DNA of 64,000 bases from JBKEDS01 sp047975545 (GCA_047975545.1 JBKEDS010000008.1:156577-220576), one strand, 5' to 3'. Shown: positions 49,101 to 59,121, counted from the first letter of the stretch. Notes: generated from the letters alone by a model not told the origin. Numbers and translations are program-made.

Positions 49101-49563
49101 TTAAATTTTCAGCTTTATTTCCGGCAATAACCGTATCGGTCCAAACTACTTTTTGCATGGACAGTTCGGGGGTTATCCAAGGCCCTCCGGCCACGGCAAA
49201 ACCATCGGCGGGATGAAAGGCTATTTTTAAACCCAGCCTATCGGCCTCGGTTAAAGCCCAATGCACCAGCTCCCAAAACTCTTTGCTTAACTGAACAATG
49301 GGCGGGTTGATTAAAGGCTCGGCATCGGGCCCTTTAATGGTCATTAAATAAGCACCACGGATGCCCGCTTGTTTCATGGCTTCCAAATCGGCGGTAATGC
49401 CCTCTCTGGAATAGGCACTACGCATCCAATACCAATATACCCAAGGCTTTGCAGTATCTTCGGTGGGTTTAAAATACGATACTTCGCCCTCTTGCTGTTC
49501 CTTACAGGACAACACCAAAAACAGCGCAAAAAGCAAAGCGATATGTTGTATTTTAAACCGCAT
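46177..49563 (-). CDS. GH106 alpha-L-rhamnosidase, lipoprotein
   Basis: The 1128-residue lipoprotein (LLFALFLVLSCKEQ) has the GH106 opening KPWVYWYWMRSAYSREGITADLEAMKQAGI. The TIM barrel follows (GLKIAFHPADGFAVAGGPW, LHMDSWECGSQNW, FSTENVAPTM, DIIQAEAFTQLRMDWDE), then long C-terminal beta domains (CIVEVILNGKNCGVVWTPPY). Acidic residues in DSWECG and QAEAFT are the likely catalytic ones. GH106 is a calcium-dependent inverting rhamnosidase family with a member in the Bacteroides RG-II system. The length is normal for the family. It is coupled to the esterase by ATGA. Its start at 49563 is 1 base shared with the end of the interrupted GH2 gene. Confidence 0.92.
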   Translation of the reverse strand: MRFKIQHIALLFALFLVLSCKEQQEGEVSYFKPTEDTAKPWVYWYWMRSAYSREGITADLEAMKQAGIRGAYLMTIKGPDAEPLINPPIVQLSKEFWELVHWALTEADRLGLKIAFHPADGFAVAGGPWITPELSMQKVVWTDTVIAGNKAENLKLPIPEHYKDYYKDIATFAIPVEKVFQTSINIQPKITVSNGENANFLSNASKAQNQLRINEPGYIQYEFETPFACKSIQIETKGNNYQAHRLMVEVSNDGKIFKNLGRLETPRSGWQDTDVFYTHSLSVEAKFFRFVYNPEGSEPGAEDIDMAKWNAPLKLTKIILSEAPLIDNYQGKSGAVWRLSSRNTEAQIPISDCVNTKTMLNVSEFVNENGILNWNAPNGLWRILRFGHTSTGHENATAGGGRGLEVDKFNAEAVRFQLDHWYGEMRRTAGEDLALKVVEILHMDSWECGSQNWSPVFQTEFKKRRGYDVVDYLPVMAGIPLDNIEKSEQILYDVRKTITELTTDNFFGTLKAEAQKTDVKFSTENVAPTMVSDGLLHFKYVDYPSGEFWFRSPTHDKPNDMLDAISGGHIYGRDIIQAEAFTQLRMDWDEHPGNLKTMVDRNYALGINRFFYHVFMHNPWLDRKPGMTLDPIGTFFQRDQTWWKSGSAFFEYCKNVQFQLQKGQPVIDFAVFTGEDIPSRSILPDRLLPFMPNVFGAERVTSEAVRLKNEGQPSANMPKEVKYTKNSTDLSQWVNALNGYKYDSFNSDVLLGTEVKNGKIVFKNALTYQFLVFPDNRKMMPSNIMSLAVAKKISDLAKAGATIFVGEKPNAIANFNTDKTQWQKVVDEIWSGNGQKQWTLGKGKIIKLPYLGQDFSELGIIPNIMVEKSEAGTLAWTQRQTNNETIYFLSNQKDEKRQLEVSFRISGKQPILYHPVSNKTKTLEHWKVENGRTIVPLQFQPNEAYFVVFKEKTSNKTSNGKLNWPTFKNVKTLGENWTLQFNKDYHGPSRPIQINKLFDWTTATNDSIKYYSGTASYTKTFNWDSKNTADLFLEFEEVNCIVEVILNGKNCGVVWTPPYNINISEAIKEGYNDLEIKVTNTWANRLIGDEKLPKENRLTWTTAPYRLDNTMMVKSGLLGDIQIKKEIK

Positions 49564-52500
49564 TAATATTGAAATTTTTCTAAAGTTTCACCTAAGCCAG
49601 ATGTAAAAGGTACAATGTAAAACCCATAGCCGTAATCCTGCGACGGTATTTGGTATTTTGCCATAGGCGCACCAACGGGCGACCAGCTATCGTTACCGCC
49701 AATGCCCATTTGTTTCAAATCGATGTTTAGGGTTAAATAGCCCGATTCCTTTAAATCGTAAGTGTGTTTGGCTTCGTTTATATTGTTTTGGGTATACGGC
49801 CAAACGCTAGTGCTTAATGGCTGTTCGCCCACAACCAAAAGACCTTTGGTTTGGTTTACTGTTGAGCAGGCTACCCAACGGACCTCGGTTCGGTTGCCGT
49901 TTTCCTGCGGCATAACGTAAGGCTCGATAAATTTATCCAAGGGCAAACTGTAACGGGCAATCGGGAAACCAAAACTTCTGTCGCTATAATTTTCCAATTC
50001 GCCTTTTCCGTACCACGATATTTGTTTTAATTTATTTTGAATGCCCATTTGCATACCCACTTTTGGAATATTGGGCAAATGGGGTGAGGCCCTTAATTGG
50101 TAATCGACTTTTATGACACCATCGGGTTTTATGGTGTACGCTATGGAAACATTTGCACTGTCTTTTATTATTTCATAGTTTGAAATAATTTCAACCTCGT
50201 TCCCTAATGGTTTGGTTTTAACCGAAGTTAATTTCGGCTCGTTATCATACCATTGTTTCAATGTTTTATGCGGCTTCCAACCTTTGCGGTCGTTATCGGT
50301 TAACGGACGGGTAAAATTTGGCAACAAAGGCGCAAACACTTGTTCTTCACCTTTAAATACGTAAGAATTTAAAGTGCCGTTTTCTTTGTTTATTTTTATA
50401 TTGAAATCGGTGCCGTTTATTTGATAATTGGTATTGGTTTCTTTAATAGTTAATTTATTTAGTGTTTTTGAATGGTAATCCACCGTTTTTTTTGCTTTCA
50501 ACAAAAACTGGTCGGTTGAAACGGTAAAGCCTTTATTTGCCCATTTTTCGTCTTTGGACAATTGAAATTCGATGTTTAAAAAATACTCGGCATCGCTTTT
50601 AAACTTTGGTAAATAGTTTTCAATATTCAATGTGGCTTCTTGTCCCGCTTCAATATTTAAAGGTTTTAAATTATGGGCTTTTACAAGATTACCGTTTTCA
50701 AAAATTTTAATTACCGGAACAAAATCGGTCAACGATTTTACGGCTTGTCGGTTTTTAATTGTTAGTTCATATTTATTTAAAGTTGCCGTTGTGGGCTGGT
50801 ACACCCATTTGTTTTCGTACATAGCGGCTTTTGGCCTACCATCGGAAGCCACAATGCCATTAATGCAGAAATTGCCATCATGGCGTACCTCGCCAAAATC
50901 GCCACCGTAGGCATAAAATTCTTGTCCTGTTTTTTCATCGACTTTCAATAACCCTTGGTCCTTGTAATCCCATATACAGCCACCTATCATCCGGGGAAGA
51001 CTTCTAAATTCGTCCCAAAATTCTTTCATGTTGCCTGTTGAATTCCCCATGGAATGCGAATACTCGACAAACAAAATCGGGCGGGTATCGGCCTTGTTAT
51101 CCAACAAAAATTTGGGTGTAAAAACACCCGGATAAAAGCGACTTACCATATCGACATAAGGTTCGTCCTGTGGATTTTCAAAACGGTGCGAGTGGTCGCC
51201 CGTTGCGGGATATTTGGAATCCCTTGGGTCGATATAGCCTGCTAATCTGGGGTTTCCTTGTGCCGGCTCGTAATGTACGGGACGGGTAATATCGAAATCG
51301 TGCACCCATGCCGCCATGGCGGCGTGATTTGGACCTTTGCCTGCTTCGTTGCCCAAACTCCAAATTATTACGCTCGGGTGGTTTTTATCGCGTTCGACCA
51401 TACGAGCCATACGCTCCAAATAGGCATGCGTCCAGCTTGGGTTATTGCTAAGTTGCCCGCCAATACCATGGGTTTCCAAATTGGCTTCGTCCATAACCAT
51501 AATACCGTAAGCATCGCATAACTCGTAAAAATAGGGGTCGTTTGGATAATGGCTGGTGCGGATGGTATTAAAATTAAATTGTTTTATGGTTTTAATATCG
51601 TCCTCAATATCTTGCCGGGTAAGTGCTTTGCCCCGAACGGGATGGTGGTCGTGGCGGTTTACACCATAGATATAGGTTTCTTTTCCGTTGATTAGCATTT
51701 TGCCGTTATCTTTTGAAAATTCGATGGAACGAAACCCGACCTTACAGGTTTTTACTTCGGAAACAGTGCCATTTTCATCCTTTAAAACCATGACCAAAGT
51801 GTATAAATTTGGTTCTTCGGCACTCCATTTTTTTGGGTTTTCAATCTTCTTTTCAAAAAAACCGAAACGTACGTTATCCAACCTTGGGTAGCTTTCATTA
51901 ATAATGGCTTTTGCGAGCGTATCGACTGCCTTTTTAAATAACACCTCGTTTTTATCGTTATAAATTTGAAATTCGAACGACGCATTGTGAATGGAATCGC
52001 CCGTAAGATTTTCTAATTTTGGGCGTAGTTGGAATATGGCATCTTTATAATCTTCATCCAATTTAGTTTGATAAAAGAAATCCTGAATACGCAGTTTGGG
52101 TTCGGCCATTATAAATACATCACGTTGTATACCGCTTAAACGCCAATGGTCCTGGTCTTCGAGATATGCCCCATCGCTGTACCGCATGACCTGCACCGAC
52201 AAAATGTTTTCGCCTTCTTTTAGATAGGGCGAAATATTAAATTCGGAAGGCAAAAAACTATCTTCGCCATAGCCCAAAAACTTACCGTTTAACCACACTT
52301 GAAAGGCCGAGCTTACGCCTCCAAAATGCAGCGTAACCGTCATATTATTTTGCCATTCGCTTGGTACTTTAAATTTGGTTTGGTAGGAACCTATACCGTT
52401 GGTATCTTTCGGCACATAAGGTGGGTTTATTGGGCGGAACGGATATACGGCACTTTTGTAAATGGGAATATCGTAGCCGTTTAATTCCCAATTGGAGGGT

Positions 52501-52838
52501 ACTTCAATATTATCCCAACCTTCAACTTCCGTTTTATATTAATCGGTTGTGGCTTGGTATAAGTTTACCGCATATTTAAAATGCCACTCGCCATTTAGCA
52601 TGAGTAAACGGCTTTTTTCACGGTTGCCTTCCAAGGCGTCTTCCACCGTTTTGTATGAATATGCCGTAGCCCTTGCCGGTTGGCGGTTAATGCTTGTTAC
52701 AAGCGGGTCCTCCCAAGGGGCATAACGGTATATTTGAGGTTGTTCGGGAATTCCGGCAAGCTCGCCCGTTACGGTTTGTGCCTGTAATAAACACGATAAA
52801 CCTAAGGTTATAAATAGTATAAATTTATTTTTCTTCAT
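49563..52838 (-). pseudogene. GH2 beta-galactosidase-type gene interrupted by one in-frame TAA
   Basis: Reading from ATG 52836-52838 gives a signal peptide (KFILFITLGLSCLLQAQ) and the start of a GH2 (RLLMLNGEWHFKYAVNLYQATTD). TAA follows at 52539-52541 (codon 100). The same frame then continues without a stop as YKTEVEGWDNIEVPSNWELNG and onward to 49563, for 1091 codons in total. No frame change is needed. The rest is intact: acid/base Glu in WSLGNEAG, nucleophile Glu in FVEYSHSMGNS, and the C-terminal beta-sandwich (YTIKPDGVIKVDYQL). Single changes could restore Leu, Ser, Tyr, Gln, Glu or Lys. It may be a recent nonsense mutation, a sequencing error or readthrough. A restart at GTG 52415 would lack the signal peptide. 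It overlaps the upstream propeller gene by 14 bp. Confidence 0.85.
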
Positions 52839-53964
52839 CTTTCGGAGGTGCTACAAAATGTAAATTGCTTGTTCCTATATCTTTAGAAGTTGCCAAGGCA
52901 ATACCCCGTTGCCCTGCTTTATTAACCGCACAATAATAATGGTACACTATGCCGTTGTGTTTTACAACAAATGATTTGTGGGCGAACTGATTATCGTAAG
53001 GTTCGGATGATTCGATTAAGTTATCGCCTTCCCAGTCTTTCCAATTAATTAAATCGTTCGATACGGCAAAACGGTTAAATGCGCCTTGGTCCCAGCCGGT
53101 CCAAAACGCCCCAAAATAAAACATGACCCAGGTATCGTTAATACGTTGGATATACGCATCGCCCGAAATGCCTTTATGATGGTTAATTAACGGTGCATTG
53201 CCGTAACGTGTCCAGTTTTTCATGTCGTTAGAAACCGCCATGGCAATACGCTCAGCGCCTTTTGCGGGATTAATGCTATCGCCTCGGGCATTGTAGTACA
53301 TAATAAACTCGTGTCCCGTTTCTTTATCAACATCACGAATTACAGAACTCTTGTACATGGTGCTATTGTCCCACCATTTGGCTTTATCGTCGTCGGGGCG
53401 CAATACGGGTTCCTGCAAACGTTTAAACTCTTTTGGCGAGGTAGGCAACACATTGGAGTAGGCCATACCCATGGATAATATACCCGCTTCGTAGCCTGTG
53501 CTGTTTCCACCAAAGTAACTCATCCAATATTTATTATCGTAAGGCTCCCATGTGTACGAACCGCCCCAAGTGTGGTCTTGCAGGGCAATGTATCCTGCTT
53601 TTTGGTTTACGTCCCATTCGGTAGTGTCCTTTGAAAAGGACATGATTTTCCCTAAATGGTTCCAATGCAATAAATCGTTGCTTTCGGCCAGCCATGTTTC
53701 GTAGCCGCGACCTTCGAAAATTAAATAGGTCATATACCATTTTCCATCTTTTTTAAAAATACTTGGGCAATCCATTTTATACGAATTGTCGGTTGGCACC
53801 ATAACCAGACCGTATTTGTAGGGTGTTTTTACTTCATTATAAATTTCCTGCATCACTTCGTTAGTGATTTCACGTTTCTTCAACTTTTCAGGTTTTGAAA
53901 CACAGGAAACCGCTATAACTAAAAGAAAAACTACTACTATTGTATGTGATATGTGTTTTATCAT
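52825..53964 (-). CDS. Five-bladed-propeller glycosidase, GH137/GH43-like, lipoprotein
   Basis: The 379-residue lipoprotein (VVVFLLVIAVSCVSK) is a single propeller domain with MDCPSIFKKDGKWYMTYL, ETWLAESNDLLHWNHLG, NSTMYKSSVIRD, AMAVSNDMKNWTRYG and FAVSNDLINWKDW. These resemble GH43, GH130 and GH137. GH137 is the RG-II beta-L-arabinofuranosidase family, found in Bacteroides fused to GH2, and the direct GH2 neighbours on both sides support that choice without proving it. Acidic residues in MDCPS, KETGHEF and SGDAYI are candidates for catalysis. The 3' end overlaps the interrupted GH2 gene by 14 bp. A palindromic repeat lies upstream. Confidence 0.6.
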   Translation of the reverse strand: MIKHISHTIVVVFLLVIAVSCVSKPEKLKKREITNEVMQEIYNEVKTPYKYGLVMVPTDNSYKMDCPSIFKKDGKWYMTYLIFEGRGYETWLAESNDLLHWNHLGKIMSFSKDTTEWDVNQKAGYIALQDHTWGGSYTWEPYDNKYWMSYFGGNSTGYEAGILSMGMAYSNVLPTSPKEFKRLQEPVLRPDDDKAKWWDNSTMYKSSVIRDVDKETGHEFIMYYNARGDSINPAKGAERIAMAVSNDMKNWTRYGNAPLINHHKGISGDAYIQRINDTWVMFYFGAFWTGWDQGAFNRFAVSNDLINWKDWEGDNLIESSEPYDNQFAHKSFVVKHNGIVYHYYCAVNKAGQRGIALATSKDIGTSNLHFVAPPKDEEK

Positions 53965-54008
53965 TTTTTTATTACCCTTGGTTAGATTAGAATAAAACCG
54001 GTATTATT

Positions 54009-54083
54009 CGTCATTACGAGGAGGTTACGACGAAGTAATCCGTACAATGTAATAAATGGACTGCTTCGCACCTCGCAGTGACG
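54009..54083. repeat. 75-bp REP/BIME-like imperfect palindrome
   Basis: The left arm starts CGTCATTACGAGGAGG and continues through CGACGAAGTAATC. The right arm reads GACTGCTTCGCACCTCGCAGTGACG, its approximate reverse complement, around an AT-rich loop. The same wording (CATTGCGA, GACGAAGCAATC) forms the core of the 129-bp elements at 39631 and 44599. A further fragment CCAATGACG is at 54103-54111. It fills most of the 169-bp gap between the GH137-like start and the GH2 stop. Confidence 0.72.
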
Positions 54084-54133
54084 TCGTCCGTTTTTCATTC
54101 CTCCAATGACGTTATTCATTATTTTATATCAAC

Positions 54134-56992
54134 TTATTTCTTAAATTTTAAATACACCGTACGTTTTTGCAAACCGTTTAACCATTTTGGTTGCGACGAT
54201 GGCCCTACCAAATCGGTAGCATTTACTTTATTGCGTGCGGGAATGATAACATCGAGTACCGCAATTCCGGTATCGGGAAGTGTATATAACAACGCATCGC
54301 GGCCATCGCGTGGCGAGTACACGCCCAGATAGGTGTAGGTATTTTTATTTTCGATATATATTTTGCCTTCGGAAGTTGAAAACTCAGCCCATTTCCAGTT
54401 ATTGAAATAACCTTTAAACTCGGGATATTCGAACGATTCGCCGGGAACGGGGTCGTTGTAATTGTTTTCCCAAATATCCAAAGTCGTGCCTTTTAAACGG
54501 TTTTGCCATACCCGGTAAGGGCCGTCGCCCAGCCATTTTTTAGCTTTCATTTTTTCTTCGGGATAATCGAAATACACGCCCGCCAAATCGACAACACCAT
54601 TGTATTCGTATTCGTAATCTAATTGGATTAACCCCGAGGCATCAATCGTCCAAACCACTTTTTGAAGAATACCGTGATAAAGCGCTTCAACAATTACGCT
54701 TCCATTTTTTTCTTTTGCTGAAATATTTAATAGGTTTTCCGAGCAATTCACCTCTTCATCAATACAAGTAAATTCCTTATAAATACGGTCTTCGCCTTTT
54801 AAAAATTCGGGGTTTACCGTGCCGTCCAAAGTACGGTCGCCGCGACGTGCCATGATAATTTTTGGTCCATTCGTAAGGCTAATGGTACTTCCGTTTTGTT
54901 TAACTTCTATTAATTTCCCTGAGGTTTTATCGATTTTTATAATGGCTTCGGAAGCCGAAATGGTATAATTTTCGGTAGTTTCCTGTAAATTGGCTTTGCC
55001 CGAAACAGCTTTTCTGTCTTTAATTTCTTTATTCCAAGTAAAATCCCAAGTCCATAATTCATGGCCGTTTTTATCGGTTACCTTTACGTACAATACATCG
55101 GCATTTTGCCAGTCACCCGGCAGATTTAGTTTTAGTTCGCCTTTTGCGTGAGGCTCAATACCCGGTGCTTTAATCGTGCCTTTATTAACGGTTTTACGTT
55201 CTGCCTTCCCATTTAACGGTGAAGAAAAGTTTACCAATTCCCATTCGAACTTGCAGGTGTTTGTATTGGTAAAATCGTAACGGTTTTCGATAGTGAATGT
55301 TCCATCAAAATTATTTGCTAATTTCGAGTTATTCATAATCATTACGGGCGACCACACTTCTTTAACAGTAAAAAAGCTGCCTTCCTTTTCATGGTGCGGC
55401 CCCACAATACCATCGGCACCATAATTGCCTTGATTGTCGATACGGCCATTTTGGTCGGTGCGGGCAATACCCTCGTCGGCAAACACCCAGAGGTAACCGC
55501 CACCGCTTCGGGGATGCTTGCGCATAACCTCCCAATAATCGTTAAACCCGGCACCGTGGCCACCATCGTACAGACCATGCAGGTATTCGGTTGGCATAAA
55601 AATATTGTCGTTCCTAAAATACTCCAAGGTTTCGCCGTACGAACGGTAGTGCATGGTTTCTACACCGTTAAGCTCTTGCTGCGGATGCAGGACAGGGCGC
55701 CTTTGCAAATCCCAAATATCGAATTGGTTGTCGAGACTGGTATTCCAACCGCCTTCGTTTCCGTTGGACCAAAAAATAATGCTCGGGTGGTTTAGGTCTC
55801 GGGTTACCATTTCCTTAACCAATTTTTTGCCAATGGCATCGTCGTAATGGCCATGCCAACCGCCGAGTTCGTCCATAACGTACAAACCCAGTTCGTCGCA
55901 GGCTTGAAGAAATTCCGGGTCTGGCGGATAATGCGACAAACGCACGGCGTTCATGTTCATTTCCTTAATTAAGCGCACATCGGCGTAGTTTAATTCTTTG
56001 TTTAAAGTCCTGCCCGATTCCGGCCAAAAACTGTGGCGGTTAACCCCTTTCATAAGTACCCGTTGGCCGTTAACGTAAATGCCATCGGCTTTACGGATTT
56101 CAATGGTTCGAAAGCCAATAGTTTCTTCAATTTGATGCACGACCTGAGCGTTTTGGAATAATTTAATTTCGGCTTTATAAAGATTTGGGGTTTCGGCCGT
56201 CCATTGTTTTATGTTTTCAAAGTTTCCTTTTAAGTGAATTTTATCGGCGCCGTTAACGCCTTCTGTTTTTATGGTCGAGCCTATTTTTTTGCCGTTTTCA
56301 TCTAAAATATTTATTTCAACCGAAGTATTTTGTGCTGCGCTTCCGAGAAACACATTAGCTTCGAAAACGCCATTAGCTTCAGCTTTTAATGCCACGTAAT
56401 CGATATGGATTGCGGGAAGCGCCTCCAAAAATACGGGGCGGAAAATGCCGCCGAAGTTCCAGTAATCGGCACGGCGTTCGGCCAGGTTAACACTGGCGTT
56501 TTTGGATTCTTTGGCAACGGTTACTTCCAAAACATTTTCTTTTCCGAATTTTAGCAAATCGGTAATTTCATATTTAAAGCGGTAAAAGGCGCCTTGGTGC
56601 TCGTCGTCGCTCGCAGAACGTCCATTAATGCGTACTTTGGTATCGGTCATCGACCCATCGAATACAATTTTTATGCGTTTGTTTTCCCATGCTTTTGGTA
56701 CGGTAAACTTGTACTTGTACTCGCCCACCTCATCGGCAATACCCTCTGGAAACGGTTTCCCGTAAAAGCGAATGCCGTATTGGTATTTGCCGAAACCTTC
56801 CTGCTCCCAAACGGAAGGCACGTTAATTGTGCTCCATTCGCCGCTTTTTCGGCCATCGGATACTTTAAATTCCCATTGCTTGGTGTCTTGGTAACCCGTT
56901 CCGGATAAGTATTGAATTTCGGTGTTTTGTGATAAAACCGTAAGGTTAACACATAAAAAAAGGATAGATAATTTGTAAGTTAACGTATTCAT
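54134..56992 (-). CDS. GH2 glycoside hydrolase (beta-galactosidase/beta-glucuronidase type)
   Basis: This is an intact 952-residue GH2 with a signal peptide (KLSILFLCVNLTVLSQ). The sugar-binding domain (VPSVWEQEGFGKYQYG, TDTKVRINGRSA), the Ig-like domain and the barrel (GVNRHSFWPESG, MNMNAVRLSHYPPD) are in the usual order. Likely acid/base is Glu413 (WSNGNEGG) and likely nucleophile Glu469 (MPTEYLHG). LGGWHGH replaces the usual EANIETHG-type stretch, which sets it apart from classic LacZ. A long C-terminal region contains beta-sandwich strands. RG-II has beta-linked galactose, glucuronic acid and rhamnose, so the target is open. The start overlaps the cytoplasmic-type GH78 stop by ATGA at 56989-56992. 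Confidence 0.92.
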   Translation of the reverse strand: MNTLTYKLSILFLCVNLTVLSQNTEIQYLSGTGYQDTKQWEFKVSDGRKSGEWSTINVPSVWEQEGFGKYQYGIRFYGKPFPEGIADEVGEYKYKFTVPKAWENKRIKIVFDGSMTDTKVRINGRSASDDEHQGAFYRFKYEITDLLKFGKENVLEVTVAKESKNASVNLAERRADYWNFGGIFRPVFLEALPAIHIDYVALKAEANGVFEANVFLGSAAQNTSVEINILDENGKKIGSTIKTEGVNGADKIHLKGNFENIKQWTAETPNLYKAEIKLFQNAQVVHQIEETIGFRTIEIRKADGIYVNGQRVLMKGVNRHSFWPESGRTLNKELNYADVRLIKEMNMNAVRLSHYPPDPEFLQACDELGLYVMDELGGWHGHYDDAIGKKLVKEMVTRDLNHPSIIFWSNGNEGGWNTSLDNQFDIWDLQRRPVLHPQQELNGVETMHYRSYGETLEYFRNDNIFMPTEYLHGLYDGGHGAGFNDYWEVMRKHPRSGGGYLWVFADEGIARTDQNGRIDNQGNYGADGIVGPHHEKEGSFFTVKEVWSPVMIMNNSKLANNFDGTFTIENRYDFTNTNTCKFEWELVNFSSPLNGKAERKTVNKGTIKAPGIEPHAKGELKLNLPGDWQNADVLYVKVTDKNGHELWTWDFTWNKEIKDRKAVSGKANLQETTENYTISASEAIIKIDKTSGKLIEVKQNGSTISLTNGPKIIMARRGDRTLDGTVNPEFLKGEDRIYKEFTCIDEEVNCSENLLNISAKEKNGSVIVEALYHGILQKVVWTIDASGLIQLDYEYEYNGVVDLAGVYFDYPEEKMKAKKWLGDGPYRVWQNRLKGTTLDIWENNYNDPVPGESFEYPEFKGYFNNWKWAEFSTSEGKIYIENKNTYTYLGVYSPRDGRDALLYTLPDTGIAVLDVIIPARNKVNATDLVGPSSQPKWLNGLQKRTVYLKFKK

Positions 56993-59121
56993 TGTAATGC
57001 TTTATACTTTATTTGATATGATGTGTTAGGCTGAAGCATTAACGCATATTGGTTAGTCGTTAAAGCTTTTATGGTTCCTAAGTTGGTTGTTGGTGTTGTT
57101 TTGCTGTTGATGATTAAAGTGCCCTCGCCCTCGGAAGTCTTTATTTTTATTTCGGTTGTGCTACAATGCAGTTCTATGTTTCCATTTGGGGTTGGCACTT
57201 GGCCTTCCATCCACCTTAAACCGCCAAGATTGGGTTTTACCTCGTAGGTTTTGTAGCCGGGCGAAGTAGGCTCCACCCCCAAATAATAGCGCCCAAACAA
57301 ATAAACAGGGCTGGCTCCCCAAGCATGGCACAGGCTTTTGCCATAAGGGCGGCCATACATTTCCAAATGCGTTTTACCGCTTTGGTTGGGGTCGTATTTT
57401 TCCCAAAAGGACGTTGCGCCAAGGTCTAACATACCGCCCCAGTAATTACGGATTTCGTTTAAAACAAATTCTTGTTCGCCCATAGCGCAAAGGGCTTCCA
57501 ACTCGTAAAAACGCATATATGGCGTGGTTATTTTCAAAATATCATCATTCAATAACACCTTTTCTTTTACGCTTTGCTTTTGGGCTTCATTAAAATAATT
57601 AAAAAAAATACCGAACATATTGGCGTATCGGGTAACCATATCCTGCACCTTGCCGTTAATGCGTTGGTGTTTCATTACCTGGTTATTTTCATCCCAAAAC
57701 ACCTCGAACAGTTTGGTTTTTAAATGGGTTGCCAATGCCTGATAATGCTTTTCGTCTTCAACTTTACCTGCAATTTTGGCACTTACCGTCATGGCTTCCA
57801 AGCTTCGTACCAACAACATTTGCTCGAAACTTACTTCGCCCGTTTTTGGCAAGCCGTCGGCCCAATCGATAAATACCCAATCGCCTTCCAGGGGTTCAAG
57901 AAATCCGTTTTGGTTTCTTCTTCCTAAGCAATATTCCATTAAGGTTTTTATGCGGGGGTAAAAGGTTGTAATAAACTTGGTATCGCCCGTGTACAAATAA
58001 TAATCGTAAATGCCCATGAACCAGTACAGCGAATAATCCATAATGGTATTGATGTGGGCCGTTACAGGGTCTTTTCCGCGAAGCGCTAATAATGTACGTT
58101 CTACCGATTGTGAATCGAAGAACAAATAATAGTTCATTAAATAGCTTTGGTAGGCATCGCCCGACCAAATCCAGCGGTCGCGCTTAATGCCATCGATAAA
58201 AAACTCGCGGGAGGTGAGGTGCATGGTGTAGGCCGAAACATCCCAAATTTGGTTCAATAATTCGTCCGAGCATTTAAAATAGCCCTTGTATTCCAATGGT
58301 AAATATTCGTAAAGCATGGAAATGGCATCGTATTGCAACGAAGCGTCTTTTTGCACTTGCACAAATCGAAATGCTTTTGAACCTTTCAATACATAATTTT
58401 CTAACTGTGTGCCATCAAACGACAAGTTATCTAAAGTTTCACATTTTTCTGTATCTAATGCTTCTTCTTTCGATTCGCCATAATACAGTGTTAATTTCCC
58501 TTTGCCTTTTAAGCCATGGATTTTTATATAGCCAAAGGTTTCCTTACCAAAATCGATTAACTCGCCGCCATTTATTTTTTCGGTGCTTATAGCTTTCCAA
58601 GGTTCGGTTACCAATTGAAATTCGGACGGTTTTTTATCGGGTGCATTAAAATTCCATGAGCCTACGGGAACCCACGGCGTTCCAGATTGTTGGGCAGTGC
58701 CGCTTTCGTCTATCCACAGTTTATCTTCGTTGGTAACCTGCCATGTGCTATTGGATTTTACATATTTTCCTTCAATATAAATAGCAGGCAAAACTTCTTG
58801 GTTGTAAACTTTAAAGGATATTTTGTGTTTCCCTTTCGGAATGGTGATAGCTTTAGGTTGTCCGTAAATTTGAACGCCATCGAGCAATAATTGAAACGCC
58901 CCTTCGGAATAAATTTTCACCTCATCGGCTTCGGGAATATCAACTTCTGTTTGAAAGGTTGCTAAAGGATAAGCACTATAATAGCGCCAAAGCGGTGGAA
59001 ACACAGCTTCACGCTCGGTACGGCGCACTTGCATTTTGTTGCTCAGCCATATTTCGAAATCGCCCGGATACCAAATCCAAGTTGATGTAGAAGACGTGTT
59101 TGGTGAAAAAGCGTTATCCAT
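56989..59121 (-). CDS. GH78-family alpha-L-rhamnosidase without signal peptide
   Basis: The 710-residue protein starts MDNAFSPNTSSTSTWIWYPGD with no hydrophobic leader, unlike every other hydrolase here, so it is probably cytoplasmic. It lacks the N-terminal fibronectin-like domain of the other two GH78s. It keeps the beta-sandwich (SEGAFQLLLDGVQIYG) and the (alpha/alpha)6 catalytic domain. The acidic motif reads FFIDGIKRDRWIWSGD, the DGxKRDR subgroup rather than CPQRxER, and the second motif is GATSFWEKYDP. It lies 33 bp after the MFS porter and is coupled to the secreted GH2 by ATGA. It probably hydrolyses small imported rhamnosides. The alternative is a missed upstream start, but the in-frame gap to the MFS stop is too short for a signal peptide. 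Confidence 0.85.
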   Translation of the reverse strand: MDNAFSPNTSSTSTWIWYPGDFEIWLSNKMQVRRTEREAVFPPLWRYYSAYPLATFQTEVDIPEADEVKIYSEGAFQLLLDGVQIYGQPKAITIPKGKHKISFKVYNQEVLPAIYIEGKYVKSNSTWQVTNEDKLWIDESGTAQQSGTPWVPVGSWNFNAPDKKPSEFQLVTEPWKAISTEKINGGELIDFGKETFGYIKIHGLKGKGKLTLYYGESKEEALDTEKCETLDNLSFDGTQLENYVLKGSKAFRFVQVQKDASLQYDAISMLYEYLPLEYKGYFKCSDELLNQIWDVSAYTMHLTSREFFIDGIKRDRWIWSGDAYQSYLMNYYLFFDSQSVERTLLALRGKDPVTAHINTIMDYSLYWFMGIYDYYLYTGDTKFITTFYPRIKTLMEYCLGRRNQNGFLEPLEGDWVFIDWADGLPKTGEVSFEQMLLVRSLEAMTVSAKIAGKVEDEKHYQALATHLKTKLFEVFWDENNQVMKHQRINGKVQDMVTRYANMFGIFFNYFNEAQKQSVKEKVLLNDDILKITTPYMRFYELEALCAMGEQEFVLNEIRNYWGGMLDLGATSFWEKYDPNQSGKTHLEMYGRPYGKSLCHAWGASPVYLFGRYYLGVEPTSPGYKTYEVKPNLGGLRWMEGQVPTPNGNIELHCSTTEIKIKTSEGEGTLIINSKTTPTTNLGTIKALTTNQYALMLQPNTSYQIKYKALQ

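Noticed and set aside
49563..52415. Treating the downstream part of the interrupted GH2 as an independent gene starting at GTG 52415
   Set aside because: The supposed start lies in the middle of the conserved sugar-binding domain, there is no signal peptide, and the upstream codons continue the same protein back to the TAA.
55391..55795. Long plus-strand open frames inside the GH2, GH28, GH78 and other genes
   Set aside because: They lie wholly opposite well-supported genes, have no family motifs and show low-complexity, antisense-type composition.
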